Shown piece after piece: positions 62,602-64,000 of a stretch of 64,000 nucleotides of DNA. Source of the DNA: Manduca sexta (Eukaryota > Arthropoda > Insecta > Lepidoptera > Sphingidae); the NCBI RefSeq assembly GCF_014839805.1, contig NC_051141.1:15756777-15820776 (forward strand), given 5' to 3'. The notes under the pieces are model-generated. The model ran no database searches. It saw only the letters and a list, made by a program, of their open reading frames with translations, and had not been told where the DNA came from. The translations under genes were made by a program, and so were the position numbers. Every line of letters starts with the position of its first letter. Positions within the stretch are counted from its first letter, which is position 1.

Positions 62602-63912
62602 TACCTAGTCTTGCCATAAATATTGTAATAAAGAAAAAAGAAAATTGTTAACTGCTAATAACATTTATTACTTTTACAGTGTGTCAGTTTAATACATAAA
62701 TATAAAACAATTAAAAATATAAAAAGCTTATTCGAAGTGGTCTCCATTGGCTGCAATACAGTCCTTTAAACGATGAGGCCAGTTATCAATAGAAGCACGC
62801 ACTCTTTCCATGGGAAAATTCTTCACTGCCAATCGTATAGATTGTTTTAGGGACTCCAAATTATCATGGCGTTTAGAGCAAGCTGTACTCTCTAAAACTG
62901 ACCACAAATCATAATCCAGCGGATTAAGATCGGGACTAGACGACGGCCAGTCTTCAGCTCTGATGAAGTCCGAAACGTTCGATTCCAACCAAGACTGCGT
63001 GGACCGAGCTTTATGACCCGGCGCCGAGTCTTGCTGGAAGGACCATACTTGGTTATTGAACATGGTGATGTTAAGGGGCTTAACTACCTTCTCAAGAATG
63101 GTATCTTGATACACTTGTGCCGATGTTTTGATACCTTTTTCACAAAAATATGGCTCAGTCACTCCTTCATAGCTAACACCCCACCAAACCATCACTGAAG
63201 TCGGATAATGTCCACGTTGCACTCTGTCGACTAATTGGGAAGCTTCCTTAGAGCTTTGAGCATAAATACGGTCATTTTGTTTGTTAAAATGTTGCTCAAT
63301 TGTAAAAATTTTCTCATCCGTAAACAAAATTTTTCTGTGACCTCCCTTTGCGTACCGCTTCAGTAGTTGTTTCGATTTTACCACCCTATTCTTCTTTAAA
63401 TTATCAGTTAAGAAATGGCCAGTGCGTCTCTTATAGGCTGCAAGTCCTAAGTCATCTTTTAAAATACGCGACATGGTTCTAGGTGCTATCTTCATTTCCC
63501 GAGATAAAATCTTTTGCTTTCGGACAGGATTTCTTCGAATTCTTTCCCTTACTGCTTTGACCACCTTTTTCGTACGAACACTACGTGGACGGCCAGATCT
63601 TTTTCTGTCACAAACAGAGGAGGTCTCATTGTACCTATTAATAGCCCGGTACACAAACATTTTACTAATACCAAGTGTATGGAGAGTTTTAAAAATTGCA
63701 TTTGGCTCCATACCTACTTTGTGTAATGCTATCACAGCGATTCGGTTCTCTTTATCACCCCACACCATTTTAATATCGCAAAATATTTTACAATGTATTG
63801 GCGCCAAAATGAGAAAACACAATGAACAATCGTATAAAAATGACAGATTCGAAATTCAAATGTAATATTTTTTTATAATTAAGTGTAACAGTATTTATGG
63901 CCAGACTAAGTA
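62602..63912 (-). mobile_element. maT-type (DD37D) mariner element, apparently complete
   Basis: Terminal inverted repeats lie at about 62602-62630 (TACCTAGTCTTGCCATAAAT) and, on the other strand, at 63912-63884 (TACTTAGTCTGGCCATAAAT), with about 25 of 29 bases matching. TA dinucleotides lie outside, as expected for Tc1/mariner target duplication. The start could also be counted two bases further in on both sides. Between the ends lies a single uninterrupted transposase gene on the minus strand. Length near 1.3 kb is usual for the group. Orientation follows the gene. Confidence 0.9.
62728..63768 (-). CDS. maT mariner transposase, intact
   Basis: A 346-residue transposase that cuts and joins its own element at TA sites. 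Residues about 1-110 form the bipartite helix-turn-helix DNA-binding region, with the linking RKRSGRPRS motif at about 56-63. The catalytic triad is Asp151 (FTDEKIF), Asp247 (QQDSAPGHKA) and Asp285 (DLNPLDYDLW). The 37 residues between the last two define the DD37D maT group. The ATG at 63768 (MVWGDKENR) is preferred to an in-frame ATG 18 codons upstream because family members begin at this point. No stop, frameshift or missing catalytic residue is seen, so the gene could still be functional. Confidence 0.95.
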   Translation of the reverse strand: MVWGDKENRIAVIALHKVGMEPNAIFKTLHTLGISKMFVYRAINRYNETSSVCDRKRSGRPRSVRTKKVVKAVRERIRRNPVRKQKILSREMKIAPRTMSRILKDDLGLAAYKRRTGHFLTDNLKKNRVVKSKQLLKRYAKGGHRKILFTDEKIFTIEQHFNKQNDRIYAQSSKEASQLVDRVQRGHYPTSVMVWWGVSYEGVTEPYFCEKGIKTSAQVYQDTILEKVVKPLNITMFNNQVWSFQQDSAPGHKARSTQSWLESNVSDFIRAEDWPSSSPDLNPLDYDLWSVLESTACSKRHDNLESLKQSIRLAVKNFPMERVRASIDNWPHRLKDCIAANGDHFE

Positions 63913-64000
63913 TATAATAATCCCAAAGACAACCTGTTCATAATCACTCGGAGTAAACGTATATACCACGATATGACGAAGGCTACCTTCCGCGGCGGCC
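63913..64000. other. Right edge, GC-rich end
   Basis: The last bases (CCTTCCGCGGCGGCC) are GC-rich. On the minus strand they read GGCCGCCGCGGAAGGTAG, which could be an exon end followed by a donor (AAG then GTAGCC). Too little is visible to call a gene. Confidence 0.2.

Overview
This looks like nuclear DNA of a moth or butterfly (Lepidoptera). It is AT-rich, and its genes are spread over small GC-richer exons separated by long introns. It carries repeat types typical of that order: tRNA-derived SINEs with (TATG)n or (ATT)n tails, a maT-type (DD37D) mariner, hAT-like and fold-back MITEs, and short fragments ending in a 'gcgggcgaagccgcg' motif. Species is not assigned.

The left half (about 1.6-29.3 kb, minus strand) is part of one conserved gene, Disco-interacting protein 2 (DIP2). 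Seven exons join in frame across matching splice phases: 29294-29214, 13933-13805, 12591-12358, 8227-8106, 6739-6439, 6269-5958 and 1783-1591. They encode about 457 residues: the linker after the N-terminal DMAP1-binding domain and the start of the first adenylate-forming-like (ANL) domain. The 5' exons lie to the right, either unrecognised or outside the window. The 3' exons lie beyond the left edge.

The DIP2 introns hold mobile DNA. A Ty3/gypsy element of CsRn1 type (2219-5159, tRNA-Trp primer site) has near-identical LTRs, a 4-bp target duplication, a gag frameshift and a large internal deletion marked by a perfect 27-bp inverted repeat. A 621-bp hAT-like MITE (10843-11463) has an exact 8-bp target duplication. 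A fold-back MITE lies at 8516-8681, and a SINE with an 11-bp target duplication at 19957-20297.

The right half (29.3-64 kb) is mostly non-coding. It holds one clear plus-strand gene, a 240-residue protein with seven zinc fingers (31905-32627). If the missing DIP2 5' exons lie further right, this gene is nested on the opposite strand in a DIP2 intron. It also holds two near-identical SINEs (30894-31164, 60863-61127), a composite repeat locus at 47.0-48.9 kb with a ~140-bp tandem array organised as alternating A/B dimers, and an intact maT mariner with a 346-codon transposase (62602-63912). The rest shows no gene I can support beyond one low-confidence terminal-exon candidate at 36738-36989.

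I did not find a convincing new multi-gene system. The most informative observations are the hairpin at the retrotransposon deletion junction, the recent insertion of an already defective element, the dimeric satellite array, and the intact mariner.
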